A DNA stretch of 64,000 nt from Geosporobacter subterraneus DSM 17957 (lineage in GTDB: Bacteria > Bacillota > Clostridia > Peptostreptococcales > Thermotaleaceae): positions 1 through 64,000 of the forward strand of contig NZ_FQZV01000011.1 in assembly GCF_900142145.1 (NCBI RefSeq), written 5' to 3'. The position numbers and the translations under genes are program-made. Under the pieces are notes generated by a model that was not told where the DNA came from, did not search any database, and worked only from the letters and a program-made list of their open reading frames with translations. Positions 26,424 through 34,552 of the stretch are shown one piece after another (positions within the stretch are counted from its first letter, which is position 1; each line of letters starts with the position of its first letter).

Positions 26424-28832
26424 CTATTTTGATTCCCATATTTTTGACACCAATACAGTCATATCATCTTCTACCCGGTTGCCGTATTTGCTGATAGCCA
26501 GATCTAAAAGCGCATCGGAAATAAACTGGGGATTCTTGCTGTCGAGACTTCGAAGGGCGGCTAGTATCCAGTTTTCTTTTTCATCCATATGCTTATCCGC
26601 ATCCAATACTCCGTCGGAAAGCATCACAATGAGATCTCCGTTATTTAATCTTTTGCCGAAGCTTTCAATATCTACATTGTTTAGGATTCCCACGGGAAGT
26701 GAAGTAGATTTTATGATCTCTACCTCCCCGTTCGTTCTTTTAATAAAGCTGGGTGCTGCCCCAATTTTGATAAACTCTAATTTCCCACTGTAAAGATCAA
26801 TCATAGATAAATCAATGGTAGAGAATATTTCTTCCGAGGATTTGGATACTAATATGGAGTTAATGGTGCGTATAGCCAGCTCTCGGTTAAAGCCTGCCTC
26901 CAGCAACTGTTCAAGCAATGTGATAGTGGTCAAGCTTTCCTTTGCTGCTTTTTCTCCCGAACCCATGCCATCGCTGAGGGCCACCATATACATGCCGTCT
27001 TTGAGATGGGTAAAGGAATAGTTATCTCCGCAGATATATCGATTGTCTTTAGACACACGAGATACACCGGTAGCTACTTTATATTTCTCTGCCTCTACCA
27101 GTTTAAAAAGACATCGGTTGCTGTCCTTTAAGCTAGTACATCGTTGATTTTGCCGTATCACTTCTCTTCCAATCACCCTGGATACCAAGGGAGCAATTTT
27201 GTCATCACACTGTTTTCTGTCATAGCAGGCCCTTCGTTCAATATCGATTTCAAATTTGCCGCTGCTCCGTTCCATAACGGTTACCCTGTCAATATCAAGT
27301 CCGGCCTTATCAAAGGCTATATAGATGGCATCCTCTATTTCTGTACGAAAGGCTATATCCTCGCTGATCTCAGTGATCAGTTCGTGGAAAATCTCAGATA
27401 CTCCTCTAAACTGCTCCGCTAGCAGCTGTCTGTTTTCAAATAGCTTCCGTTCCCATTTATAATGAATCTTATATAGCTCAAAAATATCCCTGACAGCCTG
27501 AAGCAGAATCTCTATCCGTATGCACCTTCTCTTTAGGCTCTGAGGAATCCTATCCACCGTAATAGCTCCCGAAGCCTCGAGCTGAGAGATGAGGTCTACA
27601 ATCCCGTTATAGGTATCGTAAAACCCATTCTTCCAACAACTCCTGCACATACCACACTGACTGCATATCTTATTGACCACCTGATCTACAATACTGGCTA
27701 ACTCCTGCTGATCAATCATTCTTTCTTTTACAGACACTTGATCATAGGTACTGGCCAGTTCAGAAAAAGCATTGGCATATTCCTGCAACCGTTCATAATT
27801 CACCTGCCGCATCCTTTCACTATAGGATCTATCCCACTCTACAGCTCCCACGCCCCCATTTGTGAACCTTTCGATATATTGAATCACACCCTTAGGCATC
27901 ATGAGAAAAAGAAAAATGGCTGCCAATATTTCTTCAAACTGTATGATTACTTCCGTAGAACCATTAATATAGAAAGTAAGAATTGCATTTCCTAATATAA
28001 TCCCTACAGCAGACCCGAATTTGCCAAGATCCTTGAATATCCCTGCTAAAAGCCCTGAAAAACCGTATATACCAATCACCGTAGGTGTTCCAATGGTAGA
28101 CATACTTGTAATAATTCCAATGGTGATCCCTACACTAGCTCCAATGCTTGCGCCTCCCAGATAGGCAAATATTAAAGTGAGCAGAATCCCTAATATATTT
28201 TTCAGTTCATAATTCCAAATCCCGATATTAGACAATCCGGTAACAGCAATAGCCGCCGATATGGCTATACAAATCAGTTCCTCATTGGATAATTTCTTCC
28301 GATTGGTACGTTGTACAACGATTGGCAAAGCATAGGACAAAATGTATACAAATACGAATACTACCGTAGATTCAAAACTGATCATAAACAGATCATAGGC
28401 ATAGAAGCCGGAAAAAAATATATATGTCGCTCCTACCACAAACATGATTAAACCGGCAATGCTTGCAGTTCCCAAAGTGGATAGGGGTTTTTTCTCACGG
28501 CAATAACTGAAAATAACCCAGCACAACACCATAACACTGCCATATTTTACCCATTCACTTGCATGCTGTGCCGATAAAAGCCCGGCCATAATCAATAGTG
28601 ACAAGTATCCGTAACCCTTTTCTCTTGAGATCATCGCAGCATAAAAAGCAATTCCAAAAGGGGCCAGTCCATCTAAAATACTTGCTCTTCCCAACAAAAG
28701 AGCCAACAGGATAATGACGATGGTATTCTTGTTAAGACCTGTGCCAAATACTCTTCTGTCATTCCATAAAAGTGTTTTTCCTTGCAAGCCTTTACTCTTT
28801 TTGCCTGTTACAATCTGGAATCTTTCGATCAT
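26424..28832 (-). CDS. spoIIE: Stage II sporulation protein E (serine phosphatase)
   Basis: Dephosphorylates SpoIIAA to activate sigma-F in the forespore and takes part in polar septation. About 802 residues from the ATG at 28832 (AGGTGGTG before it; MIERFQ start). The N-terminal third has about ten membrane segments, a middle regulatory region follows (about 330-580, with the CSQCGMCRSCWKN cysteine cluster), and the C-terminal PP2C domain has GDNYSFTHLKDGMYMVALSD and SDGMGSGEKA. A promoter with 21-base spacing precedes it. Confidence 0.96.
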   Translation of the reverse strand: MIERFQIVTGKKSKGLQGKTLLWNDRRVFGTGLNKNTIVIILLALLLGRASILDGLAPFGIAFYAAMISREKGYGYLSLLIMAGLLSAQHASEWVKYGSVMVLCWVIFSYCREKKPLSTLGTASIAGLIMFVVGATYIFFSGFYAYDLFMISFESTVVFVFVYILSYALPIVVQRTNRKKLSNEELICIAISAAIAVTGLSNIGIWNYELKNILGILLTLIFAYLGGASIGASVGITIGIITSMSTIGTPTVIGIYGFSGLLAGIFKDLGKFGSAVGIILGNAILTFYINGSTEVIIQFEEILAAIFLFLMMPKGVIQYIERFTNGGVGAVEWDRSYSERMRQVNYERLQEYANAFSELASTYDQVSVKERMIDQQELASIVDQVVNKICSQCGMCRSCWKNGFYDTYNGIVDLISQLEASGAITVDRIPQSLKRRCIRIEILLQAVRDIFELYKIHYKWERKLFENRQLLAEQFRGVSEIFHELITEISEDIAFRTEIEDAIYIAFDKAGLDIDRVTVMERSSGKFEIDIERRACYDRKQCDDKIAPLVSRVIGREVIRQNQRCTSLKDSNRCLFKLVEAEKYKVATGVSRVSKDNRYICGDNYSFTHLKDGMYMVALSDGMGSGEKAAKESLTTITLLEQLLEAGFNRELAIRTINSILVSKSSEEIFSTIDLSMIDLYSGKLEFIKIGAAPSFIKRTNGEVEIIKSTSLPVGILNNVDIESFGKRLNNGDLIVMLSDGVLDADKHMDEKENWILAALRSLDSKNPQFISDALLDLAISKYGNRVEDDMTVLVSKIWESK

Positions 28833-28864
28833 AAAAAACACCACCTATTGTTATTCTTATGGAG

Positions 28865-28897
28865 ATTATAACAACCGGCGAATAAAAGATTTGTCAG
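28865..28897 (-). promoter_or_regulatory. spoIIE promoter, Spo0A-type with 21-base spacing
   Basis: CTGACA (28892-28897) and a perfect TATAAT (28865-28870) on the minus strand are 21 bases apart, too far for an ordinary sigma-A promoter. The B. subtilis spoIIE and spoIIG promoters have 21-22-base spacing and are activated by Spo0A (established knowledge). TGACAAA overlapping the -35 is one base from the Spo0A core TGNCGAA. Confidence 0.7.
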
Positions 28898-29113
28898 CTT
28901 ACCTGTATTCTATAGAGTTTTTTTGTGACAAAGGATTTAAGGTTTTTACAAAATCCAGTGAATTTATCACGAAACCATCAAAGTTTTTTTCAGGAATAGA
29001 CAATAGGATAGAAATATACCTGTTTCCTTGCCGATTCATGAAAAACCTTCTGAAAGATTATAGGAATGATCTTTAGAAATGACACATATACTTATTTTTA
29101 TATATTTTCTCTC

Positions 29114-29627
29114 TTATGAATAAATATTTGAAAACTTAATATTGATGATCTCTGCCAGTTCATTGCCGGATTTAATCCGTCCCATAGCCTCTTCTTCCTT
29201 AGGAAGCTTTTTGGTCTGCAACCGTATAGTAAAAACTGTTCCTTCCTTTTCTTTGATCTTCACTTCCAAAATCCCTTCCATTTTTTCCACCAATGCCTTT
29301 ACAAGGGATAATCCAATGCCCGTTCCTTCACTTTTTCTGGACAAAGAGCTGTCCAGCTGCACAAACCGATTAAAGATTGCATCTATCTGATCTGGTAGGA
29401 TTCCAATTCCTCGATCCTGAACAGATATTTTTACATGCTTTCTTCCAACTTCGATCTTTACAGCAACTTTACTGTTCTCATGTGAAAACTTAAATCCATT
29501 GGACAAAAGATTTAAAAGGATTCTTTCGTACATATCCGTATTTATGGCTATTATATGACTTTCTTTAGTCGCTTTGAATGCCAGCTTAATTTGCTGTCTC
29601 CTTTCTGCCGCCTGGAGCACCCTTTCT
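29114..29627 (-). pseudogene. C-terminal fragment of a sensor histidine kinase
   Basis: About 170 residues holding only the HATPase_c domain of a sensor kinase: N box NLLSNGFKFS, G1 box QDRGIGI, F box IFNRFVQLD, G2 box GTGIGLSLVKALVEKMEG. The signal-input and His-phosphorylation domains are missing. The coding frame can be followed upstream as LERVLQAAERR up to the T tract of the terminator behind the tRNA genes (about 29627) and no further, so the 5' part was lost at that junction. A GTG at 29620 could start a free ATPase domain, but a remnant is more likely. Confidence 0.8.
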
Positions 29628-29673
29628 AAAAAACAAAAACACAGTCTGCATCTAAACAGACTGTGTTTTTGTT
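29627..29673 (-). terminator. Terminator of the tRNA operon
   Basis: A stem of 13-14 bp (AAAAACACAGTCTG/CAGACTGTGTTTTT) with a long T-rich tail on the minus strand, two bases after the tRNA-Asp CCA end. Confidence 0.93.
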
Positions 29674-29674
29674 T

Positions 29675-29751
29675 TGGCGACCCAGAAGGGGCTCGAACCC
29701 TCGACCTCCAGCGTGACAGGCTGGCATTCTAACCAACTGAACTACTGGGCC
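29675..29751 (-). tRNA. tRNA-Asp (GTC)
   Basis: A full cloverleaf on the minus strand: acceptor GGCCCAG/CTGGGTC, anticodon stem CCAGC/GCTGG with loop CTGTCAC giving anticodon GTC, T-loop GGTTCGAGCC. The CCA end is encoded. Confidence 0.96.
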
Positions 29752-29757
29752 CTATTA

Positions 29758-29834
29758 TGGTAGCGGCGAGTGGACTCGAACCACCGACCTTCCGGGTATG
29801 AACCGGACGCTCTAGCCAACTAAGCTACGCCGCC
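29758..29834 (-). tRNA. tRNA-Met (CAT), elongator type
   Basis: A cloverleaf on the minus strand with acceptor GGCGGCG/CGCCGCT, anticodon stem TCCGG/CCGGA with loop TTCATAC (anticodon CAT), T-loop GGTTCGAGTCC and encoded CCA. The paired first base pair argues against the initiator; it closely resembles elongator tRNA-Met of Bacillus. tRNA-Ile with lysidine is less likely. Confidence 0.9.
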
Positions 29835-29854
29835 ATTATTTAGTGACAAAATAT

Positions 29855-29883
29855 ATAATACAGCAGAAACAATACCTTGTCAA
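29855..29883 (-). promoter_or_regulatory. Promoter of the tRNA-Met-Asp operon
   Basis: TTGACA (29878-29883) and TATTAT (29855-29860) on the minus strand are 17 bases apart, about 20 bases before tRNA-Met. Confidence 0.85.
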
Positions 29884-29911
29884 TATACTATTTCTGGCAT
29901 AGCTATATCTT

Positions 29912-30832
29912 TTACCACCCCGCTTTTTCGAATATCAATCCTTCCAGGTTGTCATATTCACTAATCCTTATGTTGTCCAGCCCCAGCTTCGTTAGAATTC
30001 TGTCTAGGATTGTAATACCTGCCAGTATCACATCTGCCCGTTTTGGATGCAGTCCCTGCATGCCCGTTCTTTCTTCAAGGGTACTGACTTTAACTTTTGT
30101 CCACAGCTCTTTCAGCTGTTGTTGGCTTACATCAAAATTGTGAATCTCATCCCGGTCATATACCTCCAGCTTTTTCACCATGGCCCCTACAGTCGTTGCC
30201 GTGCCTCCGATGCCAATGGCCCGGTCAATAGGGTATTTCTTCAAGCTTTCAAGAGTATCAGCAGCTACAAGATCAATGCCAGCCATCAGCCTTTCCATTT
30301 CTTCTTGGGTAATGGGATCTGTAGTGATATATTTCTCCGTCATCCGTACAGCCCCTAAATTTAAACTGACGGCCTGTTGTATTCCAGAGCTGCCGCCAAG
30401 GATGAGCTCTGTACTTCCTCCTCCAATATCAATCACAAGAATTCTTTCTTCAGGATCCTTAGATCCTTTTAATACACCAAGAAATCCAAGGTAAGCTTCT
30501 CTTTCTCCACTGATCACATCGATATCCACATTTGCTGCAGCCTTAACCCTATGTACAAAATCTTCACGATTTTCAGCATCACGAACAGCACTGGTAGCGA
30601 TAATCTGAATATCCTGTATTCCTTCTTCCCGAATTCTTTCAGCAAATCTGACAATCGTCTGCATGCTCCTTTCCATAGCAGCCTCAGACAAAAGCCCGTT
30701 CTTATCCACATTTTCTCCAATGCGGGTAGTTTCCAGATCCTTATAGGATCTTGTAATCTTTCCTTTCTCTACGTATGCCACCAACAGTCTAATCGAATTG
30801 GTCCCGATATCTATAGCCCCATAAGCTTTCAT
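29912..30832 (-). CDS. Ppx/GppA family phosphatase (exopolyphosphatase or pppGpp phosphohydrolase)
   Basis: An ASKHA-fold phosphatase of about 306 residues that removes terminal phosphate from polyphosphate or pppGpp. AIDIGTNSIRLLVA (phosphate 1 loop) at about 5-18, ATSAVRDAENREDF, DIGGGSTELIL (phosphate 2) and GIGGTATTVGAM. The start at 30832 follows AAGGAGG; a longer frame to 30874 runs through the terminator of the previous gene and is rejected. It is the short, single-domain form lacking the C-terminal HD-like domain. Substrate cannot be decided. Confidence 0.93.
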   Translation of the reverse strand: MKAYGAIDIGTNSIRLLVAYVEKGKITRSYKDLETTRIGENVDKNGLLSEAAMERSMQTIVRFAERIREEGIQDIQIIATSAVRDAENREDFVHRVKAAANVDIDVISGEREAYLGFLGVLKGSKDPEERILVIDIGGGSTELILGGSSGIQQAVSLNLGAVRMTEKYITTDPITQEEMERLMAGIDLVAADTLESLKKYPIDRAIGIGGTATTVGAMVKKLEVYDRDEIHNFDVSQQQLKELWTKVKVSTLEERTGMQGLHPKRADVILAGITILDRILTKLGLDNIRISEYDNLEGLIFEKAGW

Positions 30833-30861
30833 GAGCTGCTCCTCCTTACAATAGAAATTAT

Positions 30862-30883
30862 AAAACCGAGACAAAGGTCTCGG
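30862..30883 (-). terminator. Terminator after yabR
   Basis: A perfect 9-bp stem AACCGAGAC/GTCTCGGTT, four-base loop, followed by TTATAATTT. It ends the divIC-yabR transcript just before the ppx/gppA ribosome-binding site. Confidence 0.85.
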
Positions 30884-30898
30884 TTAGCGTCATCATAT

Positions 30899-31327
30899 TT
30901 ATTTTAAAATCTCTTTGCGAGTATTAAATCCATTGCCTTTTCTGTTGTCCTTGCCGTGCTTTTTTAATTGCTGCTGTTTCTCATCGCTATCCTTGAAAAA
31001 TTTTGATAATTTGTCTTCGAAGGATAGTCCTGCGTCTACATTTTTCCTCTGCCACTCAGTCTGCACTGGCTGACTGCTTTTACTTGGTGGTTTTACTTGT
31101 GCTTGTCGGATAGAAAGACTAATTTTTCCATTTCCGTCAACGGATATTACTTTTACCTTAACTTTCTGCTGTTCTTTTAAATAATTATGAATATTTTTTA
31201 CATAGTCATCTGCTACCTCAGAGATATGACATAGACCAGTTTTTCCTTCAGGTAATTGAATAAAAGCACCAAAGTTCGTAATGCCTGTCACAGTGCCCTC
31301 TATTACTTTTCCGATTTCAACGGGCAT
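30899..31327 (-). CDS. yabR: S1-domain RNA-binding protein, YabR-like
   Basis: 142 residues. An S1 OB-fold fills 1-75 (GKVIEGTVTGITNFGAFIQL, GLCHISEVADDYV, GKISLSIRQAQ), followed by a low-complexity charged tail of about 65 residues with K/Q-rich ends. Probably binds RNA or ribosomes; function unproven. It follows divIC, as in B. subtilis (divIC-yabR), and is followed by a terminator. Confidence 0.9.
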   Translation of the reverse strand: MPVEIGKVIEGTVTGITNFGAFIQLPEGKTGLCHISEVADDYVKNIHNYLKEQQKVKVKVISVDGNGKISLSIRQAQVKPPSKSSQPVQTEWQRKNVDAGLSFEDKLSKFFKDSDEKQQQLKKHGKDNRKGNGFNTRKEILK

Positions 31328-31428
31328 AAATTTAATCTTCCTCCTTTTATCTAATCACAACCCTAGCTATCACTAATTATAATGGATAACCTAAGGCCTG
31401 TCAATACAATCCCTGTATCTCCCAAAAG

Positions 31429-31737
31429 CTACTCATGCTTGGCCTTTTCCATATCAATATAAATAATTTCATTCGGCTTCACCATTTTTAGCTGTTCCCG
31501 AGCTACCTTCTCGACAAACTCCGGAGTATTAGACTGTTTAATCTCTTCCTCCAGCCGCAGCACTTCCTGCTTCAACGCTGCCACCTGCTGCTGTTTTTCT
31601 TTTTCCTGCTGTTGAAAAGCACGGAGCCTGATTTGCTGATTGCCAAAAACCCAAACCACATACAACATCGCAGAAAGGATAATCATATAAAAAAGACGGT
31701 TGCCTTTTAAAAGCTTTTTTCTTCCTTTTGTACCCAT
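31429..31737 (-). CDS. divIC: Septum formation initiator protein, DivIC-like
   Basis: A bitopic division protein of about 102 residues: basic N terminus, one membrane helix (about 16-35, LFYMIILSAMLYVVWVFG) and an external coiled coil rich in Gln and Glu (about 36-75), then the VAREQLKMVKPNEIIYID tail typical of FtsB/DivIC. The ATG at 31737 follows GAGGG at eight bases; the ATG at 31767 adds ten unlikely residues. Position between yabQ and yabR supports DivIC rather than FtsL. Confidence 0.9.
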   Translation of the reverse strand: MGTKGRKKLLKGNRLFYMIILSAMLYVVWVFGNQQIRLRAFQQQEKEKQQQVAALKQEVLRLEEEIKQSNTPEFVEKVAREQLKMVKPNEIIYIDMEKAKHE

Positions 31738-31797
31738 GATATCATCCCTCAAAAAATGACGTTGCATTATTATTCTATATTGAGAAATGAATTCCTG

Positions 31798-32307
31798 CTA
31801 TTTTTTTTTAATCGCTGCCATTATGTTTCCTTTTACTCTTTTAAGGGCCGCTTTCGGTAACTGACGAAGACGTTGAAATGTTTTTGGGATCCAAGCAAAT
31901 TTTCTTTTTACTGGAACTAGGACTTTTCTAAGACCTGTTCTCACCATTTTAATAGGATAGCATATTATTTTTACCATGCTGCCAATACTCTTATATATTA
32001 TACGCAAAACTTTACGAATGGTTCTTATGACAATGCTGCTAAATGCCCAGCAATATAGGATCACTCCCAATGAAAATCCTAAAAAACTGAAAAAACGAAG
32101 CTGTCCTGAAGTACTAAACAATAGTACCGACATAGCTACACCTGCAATGATAACCCAAAAGAAGAAATCCTGAATTATTGTGGCGATTTTTCCCGGCTTA
32201 AAAATACCCCTAAAAATCCTATACAGATCATAGATAAAACCTATGAGCATACCGCCATAGGTCGCTGCAAGAAAGATATATATTTGCTCTAATACAAGAT
32301 TCCCCAC
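31798..32307 (-). CDS. yabQ: Spore cortex biosynthesis protein YabQ
   Basis: 169 residues with a GTG start behind GGGGTG. Three to four hydrophobic segments fill the first 95 residues (IYIFLAATYGGMLIGFIYDLYR, FFFWVIIAGVAMSVLLF, FLGFSLGVILYCWAF); the C-terminal 70 residues are very basic. This matches YabQ, a membrane protein needed for cortex formation in the mother cell. A terminator between yabP and yabQ means it probably needs its own promoter or read-through. Confidence 0.88.
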   Translation of the reverse strand: MGNLVLEQIYIFLAATYGGMLIGFIYDLYRIFRGIFKPGKIATIIQDFFFWVIIAGVAMSVLLFSTSGQLRFFSFLGFSLGVILYCWAFSSIVIRTIRKVLRIIYKSIGSMVKIICYPIKMVRTGLRKVLVPVKRKFAWIPKTFQRLRQLPKAALKRVKGNIMAAIKKK

Positions 32308-32363
32308 CTATTTCACCCCGAATTCTGCAGAATTTGATCTGACAGTCTTCAATATATGGAAAA

Positions 32364-32386
32364 AAATAACCGCCATGCGGTTATTT
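32364..32386 (-). terminator. Terminator overlapping the yabP stop codon
   Basis: A perfect 10-bp stem AAATAACCGC/GCGGTTATTT with a three-base loop, then TTTTTT on the minus strand. The TAA of yabP (32381-32383) lies inside the first arm. Confidence 0.9.
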
Positions 32387-32677
32387 GAACATTCTGCCTA
32401 AAAAGCCTGCTCCTTTATTGCTCCCACTTTCCTTCTCCGTATACTGCATTGAATAGATGTGTCCGTTAACGACCACATTCCCGTCTTCCAAATTTAACCT
32501 GCTGATATCTAAATCTTTCCCCTTTATAATGAGTCCACCCTCAGTGGTTTCCAATAAGACCGTATTCTCGTTGAAGCTCGTCACATGTTCTACACCGGAA
32601 ACACTCAGTTTCTCCCGGTTTTCCAGTATAATGCTTTGGCCTCTACTTTTGCCAGCTCTTCTCTCATCCACCAGCAT
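32381..32677 (-). CDS. yabP: Sporulation protein YabP
   Basis: 98 residues, YabP/YqfC family, required for spore formation through an unknown route. The pattern ILENREKLSVSGVEHVTSFNE, LIIKGKDLDISRLNLEDG, VVVNGHIYSMQYTE is typical. AGAGGTG is only one base before the ATG at 32677; a GTG two codons later (32671) has better spacing. GCATAAA (32730s) and GAATATCT (32710s) upstream could be a sigma-E promoter (weak inference). Confidence 0.92.
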   Translation of the reverse strand: MLVDERRAGKSRGQSIILENREKLSVSGVEHVTSFNENTVLLETTEGGLIIKGKDLDISRLNLEDGNVVVNGHIYSMQYTEKESGSNKGAGFLGRMFK

Positions 32678-32772
32678 TCACCTCTTTGCCAACAGTATTC
32701 TTATTCTAAGATATTCCTGTAGGCAAGTCTTTATGCCAGCTTTTTAACGTTAGAAATCCAGTCTGTTCATAT

Positions 32773-33759
32773 TCATTGCCAAAGCTTGACTAGGTTGATA
32801 TTTCTAAAATAATAATGAATAATTTCCTCTGCCACATATCCTCTTTTGGCCAATCCCAGGGCTCCCCATTGGGACATGCCTACTCCGTGTCCGAAACCTC
32901 TGCCCTGAATCAGTACGGAACTTCTTTTCACTTCAATTTGATCGATTAGGGTAGATCTCATTTTCTTCCCCCCAAGCTTCATCCGCAGTGCTGCTGCACC
33001 TACCTCAGCTTCTCCTATCTGCAGCATGGTAGCTCTTCCCGAAGGCCCTCTCTCAATGATCTCCATTCGTTTAATGATACCAGGATCCTTACCCAACTGT
33101 CTGCAGGCATCTCTTACCTCTTTTTTGCTAAAAGCAGCACGCCACAATCTGTATTCCGCCGGAGCTTCAAGAGCATCTTGGGAATCGACAACCTTTGTGT
33201 GCTCTGGTTCCTCTCCCCTCGTGCCAAAGCCTTCCCTGGCAAAGGCAGTTTTTCCGCCGCCATGGGCATGATACCAGGTTTTTGCATAGGTATTGCCATA
33301 AGCCGCTACCTGCCCCCTTGTTTCTTCTACGGCTCGAACAATATTTTCATTTATTGCCGCCTCATTCCATGCCTGAGCCTCTGTTATATCACTGGATATA
33401 TCTGCCCCCGGATATTTAGTTTGTCTTGTCAGCAAAAAATCCATTGTGAAGGTTCTTGCAATGATTGCTTGGGCTTTCAATGCTTCTAAAGGCCAATTGT
33501 TAGGCATTTCACCCCCCAAGACTCCCTGGAGATAGGTTTCAAAGGGCAATTCAATAATTTCTCCCTGTTCTAAAACATATACACGAATAGAGGGTTCCAC
33601 ACCTTGCTGGTCCTCAAATATTTTAGGCAGCGGCAGTTGATGTGTTTCTTCGGGCAAATTTTCAATATCTATTTGATTTAAATCCTCAAAGTTCACTAGT
33701 ATCATGACACATATGCATAAAAGCAGAAAAAATCCACCATGAATTTTCCATTCTTGCAC
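32773..33759 (-). CDS. spoIID: SpoIID/LytB-domain protein (sporulation-associated peptidoglycan lytic transglycosylase)
   Basis: About 328 residues: one N-terminal membrane helix (about 10-27) and an external SpoIID domain with LPFETYLQGVLGGEMPNNWP, EALKAQAIIARTF, ITEAQAWN, and the C-terminal GRGFGHGVGMSQWGALGLAK. Family members cleave glycan strands after removal of stem peptides during engulfment. The start is uncertain: GTG at 33759 has good spacing to GGGGTGG, a GTG at 33768 is also possible. Its place between rqcP and yabP is not the B. subtilis position of spoIID, so it could be a paralogue. Confidence 0.88.
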   Translation of the reverse strand: MQEWKIHGGFFLLLCICVMILVNFEDLNQIDIENLPEETHQLPLPKIFEDQQGVEPSIRVYVLEQGEIIELPFETYLQGVLGGEMPNNWPLEALKAQAIIARTFTMDFLLTRQTKYPGADISSDITEAQAWNEAAINENIVRAVEETRGQVAAYGNTYAKTWYHAHGGGKTAFAREGFGTRGEEPEHTKVVDSQDALEAPAEYRLWRAAFSKKEVRDACRQLGKDPGIIKRMEIIERGPSGRATMLQIGEAEVGAAALRMKLGGKKMRSTLIDQIEVKRSSVLIQGRGFGHGVGMSQWGALGLAKRGYVAEEIIHYYFRNINLVKLWQ

Positions 33760-33877
33760 TAACTCCACCCCTTTCCAGCCGACTTTCTATTTGCTATAGC
33801 TTTCCTCACGGAAGTGCCCCCTATGCAATTAGATCTATGCACCCGCTTGTAGTGCGTTCAGTTCACGGGAAAACAAA

Positions 33878-33901
33878 AATAGCACCTCTTCAGATGCTAT
33901 T
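33878..33901 (-). terminator. Terminator overlapping the rqcP stop codon
   Basis: A 10-bp stem (33878-33887 with 33892-33901, one G-U pair) and TTTGTTTT tail on the minus strand. The rqcP stop codon is within the stem. Confidence 0.85.
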
Positions 33902-34139
33902 CGATCACTTTATACATTTCTCTAGAGCTGTCCTTTGTAACATGCTCTGAAAGATCTAATACTTCTACTTTCGTAGTCCTCGTTCCGAATTCTAAGGTGA
34001 TAATATCTCCCAGGGCTACTTCCGTACCGGCCTTTGCTACTTTATCATTGATCAGTATTTTCCCCTGATCACAGGCTTCCTTTGCTAAGGTTCTTCTCTT
34101 GATCAAACGTGAGTTCTTTAAAAATTTATCAATCCTCAT
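33897..34139 (-). CDS. rqcP: S4-domain RNA-binding protein RqcP (YabO)
   Basis: About 80 residues, MRIDKFLKNSRLIKRRTLAKEA being the S4 RNA-binding domain with ACDQGKILINDKVAKAG. RqcP supports alanine tailing by RqcH in ribosome quality control (known for B. subtilis YabO). The ATG at 34139 follows TTGGAGAGATG; the ATG at 34187 would add 16 residues overlapping the upstream terminator. It lies between hup and the spoIID-like gene. Confidence 0.94.
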   Translation of the reverse strand: MRIDKFLKNSRLIKRRTLAKEACDQGKILINDKVAKAGTEVALGDIITLEFGTRTTKVEVLDLSEHVTKDSSREMYKVIE

Positions 34140-34159
34140 GGATTCATCTCTCCAACTTA

Positions 34160-34184
34160 AAAAAAGCAGCCCAGCTGCTTTTTT
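34160..34184 (-). terminator. Terminator after hup
   Basis: Stem AAAAGCAGC/GCTGCTTTT with a three-base loop and seven T residues on the minus strand. Confidence 0.9.
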
Positions 34185-34201
34185 CATTTTATGGTTTTAA
34201 A

Positions 34202-34480
34202 TTAAGCATTTACCATGTCTTTCAATGCTTTACCAGCTTTGAAAACAGGTGCTTTTGATGCTGGAATGTCGATTACTTGCTCAGGATTTCTTGGATTTCT
34301 TCCTTGTCTTGCTTTTCTTTCTCTAACGTCGAAAGTACCGAATCCAACTAATTGTACCTTGTCATCTTTTGCAAGAGCCTCTTCTACACTTTTCATAAAT
34401 GCATTTAAAGCAGCCTCTGCATCTTTCTTTGTCAATCCTGACTTTTCTGCCATGCTCGCAACTAATTCAGCTTTATTCAC
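34202..34480 (-). CDS. hup: DNA-binding protein HU
   Basis: A nucleoid-associated histone-like protein of about 92 residues. A GTG at 34480 gives the canonical HU start MNKAELVASMAEKSGL and lies eight bases after AAGGAGG, whereas the ATG at 34486 is only two bases from it. The DNA-binding arm GFGTFDVRERKARQGRNPRN and the conserved PAFKAGKALKDMV-type tail are present. It has its own promoter and terminator, as expected for a highly expressed gene. Confidence 0.97.
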   Translation of the reverse strand: MNKAELVASMAEKSGLTKKDAEAALNAFMKSVEEALAKDDKVQLVGFGTFDVRERKARQGRNPRNPEQVIDIPASKAPVFKAGKALKDMVNA

Positions 34481-34509
34481 ACTCATAACCTCCTTATGGA
34501 TTTAGAATA

Positions 34510-34539
34510 CGTATAGCATATTCTATCTTTTCTTGTAAA
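34510..34539 (-). promoter_or_regulatory. Promoter of hup
   Basis: TTTACA (34534-34539) and TATACG (34510-34515) on the minus strand are 18 bases apart, about 25 bases upstream of the HU start. Confidence 0.6.
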
Positions 34540-34552
34540 TTCCTTCTTTTTA

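Noticed and set aside
29758-29834. Initiator tRNA-fMet
   Set aside because: The first acceptor pair is G-C, whereas initiators have an unpaired first position, and the sequence matches elongator tRNA-Met.
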